Below are positions 1 through 8,452 of a DNA stretch of 64,000 nucleotides, piece by piece. Numbering within the stretch: the first letter of the stretch is position 1; each line of letters opens with the position of its first letter. The DNA is from Streptomyces zhaozhouensis (GTDB lineage: Bacteria > Actinomycetota > Actinomycetes > Streptomycetales > Streptomycetaceae). Position numbers and translations under genes: made by a program. The stretch covers positions 146,064 to 210,063 of the forward strand of contig NZ_OCNE01000013.1 of assembly GCF_900230195.1 (NCBI RefSeq). Reading direction: 5' to 3'. The notes below the pieces were generated by a model. That model was not told the DNA's origin, searched no databases, and worked only from the letters and a program-made list of their open reading frames with translations.

Positions 1-745
1 CGGGGGCGGCGAGAGGGAGCGGCGCCGTCTCGTCCGCCTCCTCGGCCTCCGCCTCGACGGCGCGCTGTGCCTCCAGGTGGCGGTGGAGCCAGTGCTCAGT
101 GCTGCTCACGTGCACCAGCGCGGTGGCCTCGGCCAGCGCCGCGTCGCCCGCGGCGAGCGCGTCGTAGATGGCCTCGTGCTCGGTGAGCGTGCGCGCGGAG
201 GCGTGCTCGTCGACCAGCGCCCGCCAGATCCGGCCGCGCAGCGTGCGCCCGGAGATCCCGTCCAGCAGCGAGACCAGCGTCTCGTTGCCGGTGGCGGCCA
301 GCACCGCGCTGTGGAACGCGGCGTCGTGGTGGACCAGCAGCTCGACGTCGTCCCTGGCGGCGCGCATCGCCTCCAGCTCGCGGGCGACCACGGCCAGCGC
401 CTCCGGCGTCATCCGCCGCGCCGCGAGTCCGGTGGCCACCGGCTCGAAGAGGCGCCGGGTCTCGGTGAGTTCGAGCAGGGTCTCGCCGTGCAGCAGCTCG
501 ACGGCGACGGCCAGCCCCTCCAGCAGCAGCCTCGGCTGGAGACTGGTCACATAGGTGCCGTCGCCCCGGCGGATCTCCAGCACCCGGGCGACGACCAGGG
601 CCTTGACCGCCTCACGCATCAGGTTCCGCGACAGGCCGAGCTCGGCGGCGAGCTGCTGCTCGGGCGGCAGCTTGGCACCCGGGGGCAGCGCGCCGGACCG
701 GATCAGCTCCCGGATGCGGGCGATGGCGTTGTCGGTCAGCGACAT
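1..745 (-). CDS. FadR/FCD-type GntR regulator, C-terminus beyond window edge
   Basis: Reading leftward from an ATG at 745, a continuous frame gives an N-terminal winged helix-turn-helix of GntR type at about residues 5-65 (PPGAKLPPEQQLAAELGLSR, then NLMREAVKAL), followed by an all-helical FCD ligand domain with the acidic and histidine residues typical of metal/ligand-binding FadR members. The gene runs off the left edge, so at least 248 residues exist. It is divergent from the fuconate dehydratase gene at 1000, and the 254 bases between them should hold both promoters. FadR-type regulators usually repress a neighbouring catabolic operon, so a sugar-acid effector such as L-fuconate is likely by inference. 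The family call is firm; the effector is not. Confidence 0.85.
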   Translation of the reverse strand, partial: MSLTDNAIARIRELIRSGALPPGAKLPPEQQLAAELGLSRNLMREAVKALVVARVLEIRRGDGTYVTSLQPRLLLEGLAVAVELLHGETLLELTETRRLFEPVATGLAARRMTPEALAVVARELEAMRAARDDVELLVHHDAAFHSAVLAATGNETLVSLLDGISGRTLRGRIWRALVDEHASARTLTEHEAIYDALAAGDAALAEATALVHVSSTEHWLHRHLEAQRAVEAEAEEADETAPLPLAAP

Positions 746-999
746 CTGCTCAACCTCGCAGGGGAATTCGGACGCGAGGACCCTAACAGAAAGATCCCAC
801 CTTCGGCGAGAGGGTGTGATGTCCGTCGCCCACAGAGGCAGTCGACTGAATCGATAACCAGCGGTTTTGTCAACAGGGCTGGACGTTACGGGCCGCTGCC
901 CCTATCAATAGATCCCATGTCTAGGCTCTCTCCGGCGACGTGACGCTCCCGGCGAGGGGCCAGGACCCGACCCAGACCACCAGCAGCCCGGCAGGCACC

Positions 1000-2301
1000 A
1001 TGACTGAGCAGATCGTCTCGTTGGACGTCACGGACGTCCGGTTCCCCACCTCGCGGGAGCTGGACGGCTCCGACGCCATGAACCCCGAACCCGACTACTC
1101 CGCCACCTATGTCACGGTCCGCACCAGCGGAGGAGCCGAGGGCCACGGCCTCGCCTTCACCATCGGCCGCGGCAACGAGGTCCAGGCCGCCGCCGTCTCC
1201 GCGCTCGCCCCGCTGGTCGTCGGGCAGTCCGTTCCCGAACTCCTCGACGACCCGGGCGCGTTCCACCGGAGGCTGGTCAACGACGGTCAGCTCCGCTGGC
1301 TCGGCCCGTCCAAGGGCGTCATCCACATGGCGGCGGCCGCCATCGACAACGCCGTCTGGGACCTCGCCGGCCGGCTCGTCGGCAAGCCGGTGTGGCGGCT
1401 GCTCGCCGAGATGAGCCCGGAACAGCTCGTCTCCCTGGTCGACTTCCGCTATCTGAGGGACGCCCTCACCCCCGAGGAGGCGCTGGACATCCTCCGCGCC
1501 GCCGCCCCCGGGCGCGCCGAGCGGACCGAGCACCTGCTGGCGCACGGCTACCCCGCGTACACCACCACCCCCGGCTGGCTCGGCTACACGGACGAGAAGC
1601 TGGTCCGGCTCGCCAAGGAGGCGGTCGCCGACGGCTTCCGCCAGATCAAGCTCAAGGTCGGCGCCGACGCCGAGGCCGACGCGCGGCGGCTGCGACTGGC
1701 GAGGGAGGCCGTCGGCCCGGACATCCGCATCGCCATCGACGCCAACCAGGCGTGGGGCGTCACCGAGGCGATCGAACGACTGCGCCCGCTCGCCCCCTTC
1801 GACCCCTACTGGATCGAGGAGCCCACCTCGCCGGACGACGTCCTGGGCCACGCCGCGATCCGCCGCGCCGTCGCGCCCATCCGCGTCGCGACCGGCGAAC
1901 ACTGCCAGAACCAGGTCGTCTTCAAGCAGCTGCTCCAGGCCGAGGGCATCGACATCCTGCAACTCGACGCCTCCCGCGTCGCCGGCGTGACGGAGAACGT
2001 CGCGATCCTGCTGCTGGCCGCCAAGTTCGGCGTCCCCGTCTGCCCGCACGCCGGTGGCGTCGGCCTGTGCGAGATGGTCCAACACCTCGCCATGTTCGAC
2101 TATGTGGCGGTGAGCGGCACCACCGAGAACCGGGTCATCGAGTACGTCGACCACCTCCACGAACACTTCACCGCTCCGGTAACTCTGCGTGATGGACACT
2201 ACCTCGCGCCACTGACACCCGGCCTCGGCGCCGAGCTGCACCCCGCCTCCGTCGCGGACCACCGCTACCCGGAAGGACCCGTGTGGAGGGAGTCCCGATG
2301 A
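1000..2301 (+). CDS. L-fuconate dehydratase (enolase superfamily)
   Basis: A 433-residue enolase-superfamily protein of the mandelate racemase group, probably removing water from L-fuconate to give 2-keto-3-deoxy-L-fuconate. The KxK base motif is at K217/K219, metal ligands are at D247 and in WIEEP (E273/E274) with a GEH motif following, and the second catalytic histidine is in CPHAGG (H350). The N-terminal lid and length fit FucD better than the shorter mandelate racemases. The ATG at 1000 was chosen because the sequence from MTEQIVSL matches the family start; an upstream in-frame extension to 940 lacks similarity. It overlaps the next SDR gene by ATGA, so the two are co-translated. L-galactonate or another acid sugar could be an alternative substrate. 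Confidence 0.88.
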   Translation: MTEQIVSLDVTDVRFPTSRELDGSDAMNPEPDYSATYVTVRTSGGAEGHGLAFTIGRGNEVQAAAVSALAPLVVGQSVPELLDDPGAFHRRLVNDGQLRWLGPSKGVIHMAAAAIDNAVWDLAGRLVGKPVWRLLAEMSPEQLVSLVDFRYLRDALTPEEALDILRAAAPGRAERTEHLLAHGYPAYTTTPGWLGYTDEKLVRLAKEAVADGFRQIKLKVGADAEADARRLRLAREAVGPDIRIAIDANQAWGVTEAIERLRPLAPFDPYWIEEPTSPDDVLGHAAIRRAVAPIRVATGEHCQNQVVFKQLLQAEGIDILQLDASRVAGVTENVAILLLAAKFGVPVCPHAGGVGLCEMVQHLAMFDYVAVSGTTENRVIEYVDHLHEHFTAPVTLRDGHYLAPLTPGLGAELHPASVADHRYPEGPVWRESR

Positions 2302-3077
2302 CCCAGGACCCGAGCGCCCCCGACGGCGGGCTCCCCTTCGCCGGGCTCTCCGCCCTGGTCACCGGCGGAGCCTCCGGCATCGGTCTCGCCACCGCCACCC
2401 TGCTCGCCGAACGGGGCGCGCGGGTCGCCTGCCTCGACCTCACCGCCGAGGTGCCGGAGCCGCTGCTCGGCCTGCGCGCCGACGTCAGCGACGACGCCTC
2501 GGTCCGCGCCTCCGTCGCCACCGCCGCCGAGGCGTTCGGCGGCCTGGACATCGTCGTCAACAACGCCGGCATCGGCGCCGCGGGCACGGTCGAGGACAAC
2601 CCCGACGAGGAGTGGCACCGCGTCCTGGACGTCAACCTGCTCGGCGTGGTGCGCGTGACCAGGGCCGCGCTGCCGCATCTGCGCCGCTCATCGGCGCCCG
2701 CGATCGTCAACACCTGTTCCGTCGCGGCCACCACCGGGCTGCCCGACCGCGCGCTGTACTCGGCGACCAAGGGCGCGCTCTTAGCGCTGACCAGGGCCAC
2801 GGCGGCCGATCTCCTGGCGGACGGCGTCCGCGTCAACTGCGTCAACCCCGGCACCGTCGACACCCCCTGGGTGGGCCGGCTGCTGTCGGCCGCCGACGAC
2901 CCCGCGGCCGAGCGCGCCGCGCTGGAGGCGCGCCAGCCGACCGGCCGGCTGGTCGCCGCCGTCGAGGTGGCCGAGGCCATCGCGCACCTCGCGGGCCCCT
3001 GGTCCTCGGCGGTCACCGGCACCGCCCTCCCCGTCGACGGCGGGATGCACGGCCTGCGGACCAGACCGACCCGTTGA
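2298..3077 (+). CDS. SDR family dehydrogenase of the L-fucose pathway, with a TTA codon
   Basis: A 259-residue classical short-chain dehydrogenase. It has the TGGASGIG cofactor loop near residue 17, the NNAG motif near 87 and the Ser141-Tyr154-Lys158 catalytic set, and ends with a normal DGG motif. Coupled by ATGA to the fuconate dehydratase, it probably oxidises L-fucose or a later keto-deoxy acid with NAD(P)+. The ATG at 2298 has GGAGGG seven bases upstream; a GTG at 2283 is less likely. Codon 162 (bases 2781-2783) is TTA, the only TTA leucine codon I found in a gene here. In Streptomyces such codons make translation depend on the bldA tRNA, so this gene may be delayed until differentiation. 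Confidence 0.85.
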   Translation: MTQDPSAPDGGLPFAGLSALVTGGASGIGLATATLLAERGARVACLDLTAEVPEPLLGLRADVSDDASVRASVATAAEAFGGLDIVVNNAGIGAAGTVEDNPDEEWHRVLDVNLLGVVRVTRAALPHLRRSSAPAIVNTCSVAATTGLPDRALYSATKGALLALTRATAADLLADGVRVNCVNPGTVDTPWVGRLLSAADDPAAERAALEARQPTGRLVAAVEVAEAIAHLAGPWSSAVTGTALPVDGGMHGLRTRPTR

Positions 3078-3160
3078 ACGCGGGGACCCCCCGCGCACCG
3101 CGCGCTCGGTCGCGGCGCCCGCCGCTATTCCGTTGCGGCCGACCGCCGTCCGCCTGTCTG

Positions 3161-3940
3161 ATGACCCGCATGGCCGCAGCCGGGAATGCACGCACCGACC
3201 ACGTCGCGCGGAACCGAGCCCACTGGGACGAGGAACGCGCCGCCTACCACGCGCCGTTGGCCCGCGCGCACTGGGCACAGCGGGAGCCGACCTGGGGGCT
3301 GTGGGCGACGCCCGAGTCCCGGGCGCGGCTGATCCCCGAGGACATCGCGGGCCGGGACGTGGTCGAACTCGGCTGCGGAACGGGCTATGTGTCGGCCTGG
3401 CTCGCCCGCGCCGGGGCGCGTCCGGTCGCGGTCGACGTCTCCGCCGCCCAGTTGGCCACCGCGCGGGAGCTGCGCGAGGAGTTCGGCCTCGCCGTTCAGC
3501 TGGTGCTCGCCGACGCCGAGCGGGTGCCGCTGCGCGGCGGCCGGTTCTCGCTGGTGATCAGCGACTACGGCGCCTCCCTCTGGTGCGACCCGCACCGATG
3601 GATCGCCGAGGCGGCCCGGCTGCTGGAGCCGGGCGGGCGGCTGGCGTTCAGCCGGCGCTCCCCGTTCTTCGCCGCCTGCCGGCCGGAGGAGGGCCCCGCC
3701 GGCGCCCGGCTGCTGCGGCCCTACTTCGGATCGTCGCGCCTGCCGCACGGCGGCGGCGTCGAGTTCACCCTGTCGCACGGGGAACTGGTCCGTCTGCTGC
3801 GGGAGAACGGCTTCACGGTGGACGACCTGATCGAGGTCGCCGCGCCGGAGGCGGGCGCGCGCGACTACCCGGAGGTGACCGCCGCGTGGGCCAGGCGCTG
3901 GCCGAGCGAGGAGCTGTGGAAGGCCACCCTGACCGGGTGA
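3161..3940 (+). CDS. class I SAM-dependent methyltransferase
   Basis: A 259-residue Rossmann-fold methyltransferase. Motif I is VVELGCGTGY near residues 66-75, followed by the acidic end of strand 2 (VAVDVS), a DAERVP segment (motif II) and ISDYGAS. The N-terminus (NRAHWDEERAAYH) is typical of Streptomyces small-molecule methyltransferases of unknown target. Two starts are possible, ATG at 3161 and ATG at 3170, and neither has a clear ribosome site. The gap to the upstream SDR is 83 bases, so it is probably not part of the fucose operon. No substrate can be assigned. Confidence 0.8.
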   Translation: MTRMAAAGNARTDHVARNRAHWDEERAAYHAPLARAHWAQREPTWGLWATPESRARLIPEDIAGRDVVELGCGTGYVSAWLARAGARPVAVDVSAAQLATARELREEFGLAVQLVLADAERVPLRGGRFSLVISDYGASLWCDPHRWIAEAARLLEPGGRLAFSRRSPFFAACRPEEGPAGARLLRPYFGSSRLPHGGGVEFTLSHGELVRLLRENGFTVDDLIEVAAPEAGARDYPEVTAAWARRWPSEELWKATLTG

Positions 3941-3959
3941 CCCGCCCGCCCGCGTTCTC

Positions 3960-4466
3960 TCAGCTCTCCCGCCAGCCCAGCTTGATCAGCCGGTTCCTCG
4001 CGTCCTCCGCGACCTCCGGGTCGGCGACCACGTCGTAGTGCGCGGCGACGATCCGGCTCCGGGAGGCGAAGTCCCGTCGGCCGCCGGTCATCGCGTGGCC
4101 GGCGAAGCCGAAGACGGCACCGAAGAGCGCGCCGTAGACCACGCCGCTGACGATCAGCAGCAGCACGCTCGCCCCGCCGCCGGCGAAGAGCGAGAGCAAC
4201 AGGCCGATCAGCAGTCCGAACCAGGCCCCCGCGCCCGCGCCGGCGCCGGCCGCCCTGCCCCGGGTCAGCCGGCCCAGCACCGTCTCCACCATCCGCAGGT
4301 CGGTGCCCACGATGGCGGTGCGCTCCACCGGGAAGTGCTCGTCGGAGAGGAAGTCCACGGCGCGCTGCGCACCCGGGTAGTCGGGATAGGACCCCACCAC
4401 CGGCCGGCCGGCCGCCGCGTCGGCTTCCTCGACCGGGACCTGCTGGAACATCGACGTCCTGGACAT
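3960..4466 (-). CDS. general stress protein (YflT/GSP17M-like) with glycine-zipper membrane segment
   Basis: A 168-residue protein. The N-terminal half (residues about 20-65: SYPDYPGAQRAVDFLSDEHF, then PVERTAIVGTDLRMVE) matches the heat-induced YflT domain. The middle holds two hydrophobic stretches rich in Gly and Ala (about 82-130), a glycine-zipper membrane insertion. Actinomycete members of this family are often stress-sigma regulated, but no clear promoter is visible here. ATG 4466 is used because the conserved sequence begins MSRTSMFQQ; a frame extension to 4484 adds six residues. It converges with the methyltransferase ending at 3940, with only 19 bases between them. Confidence 0.8.
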   Translation of the reverse strand: MSRTSMFQQVPVEEADAAAGRPVVGSYPDYPGAQRAVDFLSDEHFPVERTAIVGTDLRMVETVLGRLTRGRAAGAGAGAGAWFGLLIGLLLSLFAGGGASVLLLIVSGVVYGALFGAVFGFAGHAMTGGRRDFASRSRIVAAHYDVVADPEVAEDARNRLIKLGWRES

Positions 4467-4571
4467 CCGGAGGGCTCCCTTCACCGTGCTTCCCCGCCCG
4501 GCGCTCCGCCGGGCGTCGCCTCGCCGGCCCCCGTGCCGCCGAGCCCTCCGGGTACCCGGTCGCCCGGCCGG

Positions 4572-5033
4572 CTACCCGGCCTCGGGCAGGGCGGGCAGGG
4601 AGTAGCCGAAGGCGAGGGGAACGACCTGGGTACCGGGCTCGTAGACATAGCCCCCCGCGCCCGTCAGCCCCGCGAGCTCGCCCGTGCCGCTGCCGGGCAT
4701 CACGGTGAACTCGCAGGTCAGCGACTGGTCCGCCGCGAAGGTGCCGTGCTCGGCGAGCACGAAGGAGCCGGCGCGCCCGTCCAGCCTCCCGGTCACCAGC
4801 TGCAGCCCGGAGAAGCCGCCGGTGCCGTCCGGGAAGTAGGTGATGGCGTAGGCGCTCAGCCCCTCGCCCTCGATGCCTCCCGCGTAGCTGTTGCGCACCG
4901 TGGCGTTGGCCAGTTTCGGGCCCTCCGCGCCCTCCGGGGAGAGCTGGTGCTCCTGCCAGTCGGCGTGGCGGAACGTGCCGGCGATCCGGACGGCGTGGGC
5001 GGCGAGGGCGCGGTCGATCGAGGTGGTGGACAT
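4572..5033 (-). CDS. DUF3224 domain protein
   Basis: A 153-residue beta-rich protein with the pattern of the DUF3224 family (allene-oxide-cyclase-like barrel): repeated short strands ending in a C-terminal FGYSLPALP. Several acidic residues line what would be the pocket. It has no signal peptide or membrane segment, so it is probably cytosolic. The ATG at 5033 is preceded by AGGAG eight bases away. It is divergent from the YafY-type regulator at 5130 and separated by a perfect 33-base palindrome (5092-5124), so it is the likely main target of that regulator. Function is unknown; homologs are often carried beside a regulator. Confidence 0.78.
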   Translation of the reverse strand: MSTTSIDRALAAHAVRIAGTFRHADWQEHQLSPEGAEGPKLANATVRNSYAGGIEGEGLSAYAITYFPDGTGGFSGLQLVTGRLDGRAGSFVLAEHGTFAADQSLTCEFTVMPGSGTGELAGLTGAGGYVYEPGTQVVPLAFGYSLPALPEAG

Positions 5034-5091
5034 GTTGATCTCCTGGGTTGGCCGACATGACCGTTCCATGTCGTGCGCCGACCACTCTGTT

Positions 5092-5124
5092 CGCCGTACC
5101 TGACATCTTCTGTCAGGTACGGCG
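5092..5124. promoter_or_regulatory. perfect inverted-repeat operator between DUF3224 gene and WYL regulator
   Basis: Fourteen-base arms (CGCCGTACCTGACA and its exact complement) flank a TCTTC spacer. The element ends five bases before the ATG of the regulator at 5130 and lies 59 bases upstream of the DUF3224 start. A palindrome this long and perfect in a divergent 96-base gap is best read as the operator for the neighbouring HTH/WYL protein, controlling both genes. Confidence 0.8.
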
Positions 5125-5129
5125 TCACA

Positions 5130-6137
5130 ATGGGGGATGTGCGCGCCGACCGACTGCTCTCGTTGATCCTGCTGCTCCAGAACCGGGGACGGCTGACCGC
5201 CCCGGAGCTGGCGGCCGAGCTTGAGGTGTCGGTGCGGACCGTCTACCGCGACGTGGAGGCGCTGGCCGGCTCCGGCGTGCCGGTGGTCGCCGACCGGGGG
5301 CCGGCCGGCGGGTTCCGGCTGCTGGAGGGGTACCGGACCCGGCTGACCGGACTGACCGACGGGCAGGCCGAATCCCTCTTCCTGGCCGGGGTGCCGGGCG
5401 CCGCGCGGGAGTTGGGGCTGGGCGCCGAGCTGGCGGCCGCGCAGCTGAAGCTCCGCGCCGCGCTCCCCGCCGAGCTGGCCGAGCGTGCCGAGCGGGTCGC
5501 GGAACGCTTCCACCTCGACGCCCCCGGCTGGTTCCGGGAGAGCGAGCCCGTGCCCCAACTGGCCACCCTCGCCCGCGCCGTCTGGGAGCAGTTGCCGGCC
5601 CGCGCCCACTACCGGGGCTGGCGCCGGGAGGGGGAACGGGAGCTGTGGCCGCTCGGCCTGGTCCTCAAGGGCGGGATCTGGTACCTGATGGCCCTGCGCC
5701 GCCGTCCCGGGGAGGAGGAACGGCAGGTGCGCGGCTACCGGGTGGCGCGCTTCACCGGGGTGCGGCTGGGGGACGAGCGCTTCGAGCGCCCGGAGGGCTT
5801 CGAACTCGCCGCGCACTGGGAGGAGTTCACCCGACGCCTGGCGGCCCACCGCTTCCACGGGGTGGCGCGGCTGCGGATCTCGCCGCGTGCGGCCCGGTTG
5901 CTCCCCATGTTCTTCGGCGCCGCCGGCGTCGAGGCCGTGGCGGCGGCGGGACCCGAGGACGGGCTGGGCTGGCGCGTCGTGGAACTGCCCGTGGAGTCCC
6001 GGGCGATCGCGGTCGGCGACCTGCTGCGACTGGGCGAGGACGCCGAGGTGCTCGGGCCGCCCGAGCTGCGCGCCGCCGTCGCGGAGGCCGTTCACGGGCT
6101 GGCTCGTCGGTACGCGCGGGAGACGGCGGACGGCTGA
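5130..6137 (+). CDS. YafY-type HTH_11/WYL transcriptional regulator
   Basis: A 335-residue DeoR-like regulator. The winged helix is at residues 5-60 (LTAPELAAELEVSVRTVYRD), followed by a GPAGGF wing, and a WYL sensing domain runs from about residue 140 to 240 (YRGWRREGERELWPLGLVLK, then GGIWYLMAL) with a C-terminal WCX-type region. ATG 5130 fits the conserved RADRLLSLI start; a GTG at 5139 is possible. It sits five bases after a perfect palindrome and divergent from DUF3224, so it probably autoregulates and controls that gene. The ligand is unknown; some WYL regulators sense nucleic acid or small ligands. Confidence 0.87.
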   Translation: MGDVRADRLLSLILLLQNRGRLTAPELAAELEVSVRTVYRDVEALAGSGVPVVADRGPAGGFRLLEGYRTRLTGLTDGQAESLFLAGVPGAARELGLGAELAAAQLKLRAALPAELAERAERVAERFHLDAPGWFRESEPVPQLATLARAVWEQLPARAHYRGWRREGERELWPLGLVLKGGIWYLMALRRRPGEEERQVRGYRVARFTGVRLGDERFERPEGFELAAHWEEFTRRLAAHRFHGVARLRISPRAARLLPMFFGAAGVEAVAAAGPEDGLGWRVVELPVESRAIAVGDLLRLGEDAEVLGPPELRAAVAEAVHGLARRYARETADG

Positions 6138-6287
6138 CCCCGTGATCTGGCCGGAACCCGTCGGTGCGACAGTGCGCCAAACCGGCGCGAACCGCGCGAC
6201 GAGCGCCCGGCGTTCCCGCGTATGCCCCCGTGCGTTGCCGCACGAAGGGGCTCGTGTCGTTCACCGTGCGCCGGTAGATTCCCGGCC

Positions 6288-7028
6288 ATGGATGACGAAG
6301 CGTTTCTGTTCGTGGCCGCGGTGACCGGCACCGCGTTGGTCGCCCTCGCGCTGGGTGCGGCGCTGCGCGGCCGGCTGGCCGCCCGCGCCCGGCGCCGGCG
6401 ACAGAACTTCTTCGGGCTCCCCGACAACTCCGAGTGCCTGCTGGTCGTCGGCCTCGACGCCACGGCCGACGGCGCGGTCTCCCGTGGCGACGTGCTGGCC
6501 CTGATGGAACTGTCCGCCGTGGTCAGGGACTCCGGTGCCACGGCCCAGCTGGTCTCGGGGGAGGGTGCGCAGCAGAGCCTGGGGGAACGCACGGAGTTCT
6601 GCCTCGGCGGACCGGTCGCCAACCGGCGCACGGCCGCGCATCTCGCGAGCCTGCTCCCCGGCGTGCTGGTGGACACCGAGGGGGAGGGGCCCGACCGCGG
6701 GGCGCTGCACATCGGCAGCGAGCGCTACCGGTTGGAGCCCGGCGTCACCGAGTACGTCCTGCTGGCCCGGCTCACCGCCGGGGAGGGGGAGCGCCCGGTC
6801 TTCCTCGTCTGCGGCCAGCGCGCCGTCACCCACCAGGCGGCCACCCGCCATCTCGCCCGGCACCATGTGCGGCTGGCGCGGAAGCACGGCACCTCCGGCA
6901 CCTTCTGCCTGCTGCTCAAGGTCGCCAACTCCCAGGCATACGGCGCGGATGTGGTGGAAACGGTCGCCGATGTCACCAAGGCGGCCACCAGTCGGCCATC
7001 GAAGCTCACCACCAGTAAGGAACTCTGA
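6288..7028 (+). CDS. membrane-anchored protein of unknown function
   Basis: A 246-residue protein not recognised by family. One N-terminal hydrophobic helix (residues about 6-27) is followed by an Arg-rich cluster, giving a type II anchor or uncleaved signal with a cytosolic or external C-terminal domain. The body has alternating strands and helices (ECLLVVGLD near 45; GGPVANRRTAAHL near 105; YVLLARLTAGEG near 150; VFLVCGQRAVTHQAA near 175), which suggests a Rossmann-like fold and a possible nucleotide or sugar binding site. Similar secreted or membrane proteins are common and unnamed in Streptomyces. The ATG at 6288 was chosen because the upstream extension is coding-poor. Confidence 0.6.
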   Translation: MDDEAFLFVAAVTGTALVALALGAALRGRLAARARRRRQNFFGLPDNSECLLVVGLDATADGAVSRGDVLALMELSAVVRDSGATAQLVSGEGAQQSLGERTEFCLGGPVANRRTAAHLASLLPGVLVDTEGEGPDRGALHIGSERYRLEPGVTEYVLLARLTAGEGERPVFLVCGQRAVTHQAATRHLARHHVRLARKHGTSGTFCLLLKVANSQAYGADVVETVADVTKAATSRPSKLTTSKEL

Positions 7029-7089
7029 CGCGGTGTGACGTAGCCTGTGCGGGCGGGGACGGACGCCTCCGTGGAAAGGGAGTTCCTGG

Positions 7090-7854
7090 ATGGGCGACAG
7101 CCGGCCGATGTACCAGCGCATCGCGGACGATCTGCGTCGCCAGATCGACGAGGGGGCACTCCGGGTGGGGGCCCGCATCCCCTCCCGGGCCGAGCTGAAG
7201 CGTACCTACGGGGCCAGCGACCAGACGGTGGACCGCGCGGTCCGGGTCCTCAAGGCGGCGGGGTACGCCACCGGTCAGTTCGGGCGCGGGGTCTTCGTCA
7301 GCGACCGGGCGCCCATCGGCGCGCTGCTGCGGTCCACCGACACCGTGGACTCGCCGCTGGCCGCCGGGGTGACCGCGCTGGTCGGCGAGTGGGCCGACCA
7401 GCCGGAGATCACCTGGGAGGCCGTCTCCACGGCCACGGTCGCCCCGCCCGGCATCGCCGAGCGGCTCGGCGTCGCCCAGGGCGAGCGGGTGATGTGTACC
7501 CAGTACGAGTACCTGGCGGATCGCCGCCCGCTGCAACTCGCCACCAGCTGGGAGCCGTTGGCCCTCACCGAGAACACCGACGTGGCCTACCCGGAGCGCG
7601 GCCCGTACGCCAGGCGCGGGGTGCGGGGCAGGTTCGCCGCCATCGGGGTGCGGGTGGTGCGGGCGCGGGAGGTGGTCGGCTCCCGGCCGGCCACGGGTGC
7701 CGAGGCCGAGGCGCTCGGCTGCTCCCCGGGGCAGTGCGTCACGGCGGTGGAGCGCACCCACTACGACGCGGACGACCGTGCCGTCGAGACCTCCGACACG
7801 GTCGTCCCGGGGGACCGATGGCGGCTGGAGTACGTCATCCCGTTCGGCGGCTGA
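7090..7854 (+). CDS. GntR/HutC-type regulator with UTRA domain
   Basis: A 254-residue regulator. The GntR winged helix occupies residues 5-70 (MYQRIADDLRRQIDEGALRV, then ELKRTYGASDQTVDRAVRVL) and a UTRA ligand domain follows from about residue 90, with the paired beta strands ending in RWRLEYVIPF. An AAAGGGAG ribosome site precedes ATG 7090. No catabolic operon or transporter lies next to it; the downstream gene is convergent. HutC/KorSA-like regulators control sugar uptake, histidine use or plasmid transfer, but nothing here allows a choice. Confidence 0.82.
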   Translation: MGDSRPMYQRIADDLRRQIDEGALRVGARIPSRAELKRTYGASDQTVDRAVRVLKAAGYATGQFGRGVFVSDRAPIGALLRSTDTVDSPLAAGVTALVGEWADQPEITWEAVSTATVAPPGIAERLGVAQGERVMCTQYEYLADRRPLQLATSWEPLALTENTDVAYPERGPYARRGVRGRFAAIGVRVVRAREVVGSRPATGAEAEALGCSPGQCVTAVERTHYDADDRAVETSDTVVPGDRWRLEYVIPFGG

Positions 7855-7858
7855 GGCC

Positions 7859-7881
7859 GCCGGGACCACTCCCGTCCCGGC
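7859..7881. terminator. convergent terminator hairpin
   Basis: Eight-base arms GCCGGGAC and GTCCCGGC surround a seven-base loop in the 30-base gap between the convergent GntR and DUF6278 genes. Streptomyces terminators commonly lack a U-tract, so a stem alone is acceptable evidence. Confidence 0.55.
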
Positions 7882-7884
7882 CCG

Positions 7885-8307
7885 TCAGGTCTCGGCCACC
7901 TCGGCGAAGACCTGCGACAGCTCCGGTGCGCCCGCCTCCGCCCACTCCCGGCCCACCGCCGTCACGTCGACCCGGCGGCCCGAGGCCATCACGACCACGG
8001 GCCGGCCGTCGGGCCCCGGGCCCCAGCGGGCGCCGGGCACGCAGCGCACGATCACCGTGCCGAGGTAGAGGCCGGCGTCGTTGCCCAGCCACGGCAACTC
8101 CTCGGGGTCGTCCCGCCATCGGGGCTTCAGCTGGTCCAACGCCTCAAGGGAGACCGGGGTGTCGGCCAGGACGAGCCCCGCCCGCTGCGCCCGGTCCCGC
8201 AGCAGCTCGCACTCGGCGAGCAACGCGGCCACCCCTTCGGTGTCCGACCAGGCGTCGGTCACGGTCGTCGTCCGCCTGCGCCAGTTGTCCAGGAAAGGGA
8301 TGTTCAT
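7885..8307 (-). CDS. DUF6278 family protein
   Basis: A 140-residue protein recognised from its N-terminus (MNIPFLDNWRRR) and the central WRDDPEELPWLGNDAGLYLG segment, which are typical of the actinobacterial DUF6278 family. It has no signal peptide and no predicted catalytic residues. The C-terminal half has a short beta region (GTVIVRCVPGARW, then PVVVMASGRRVDV). The ATG at 8307 gives this conserved start; the frame stays open for another 76 codons upstream without similarity. The function of the family is unknown. Confidence 0.75.
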   Translation of the reverse strand: MNIPFLDNWRRRTTTVTDAWSDTEGVAALLAECELLRDRAQRAGLVLADTPVSLEALDQLKPRWRDDPEELPWLGNDAGLYLGTVIVRCVPGARWGPGPDGRPVVVMASGRRVDVTAVGREWAEAGAPELSQVFAEVAET

Positions 8308-8452
8308 GTCCCAAGGGTCGCACTCCGGACACCGAACGGTGGCCTCGGCGCGCGGTTCGCGCCACCCTCCGTTCACAAACTCCGCTCGACGCGGGGCCAC
8401 TTGGCGGGGCGGGCCGGCGGCGGCGACCACCCGGCCGCGCCCCGGGAGAGGC

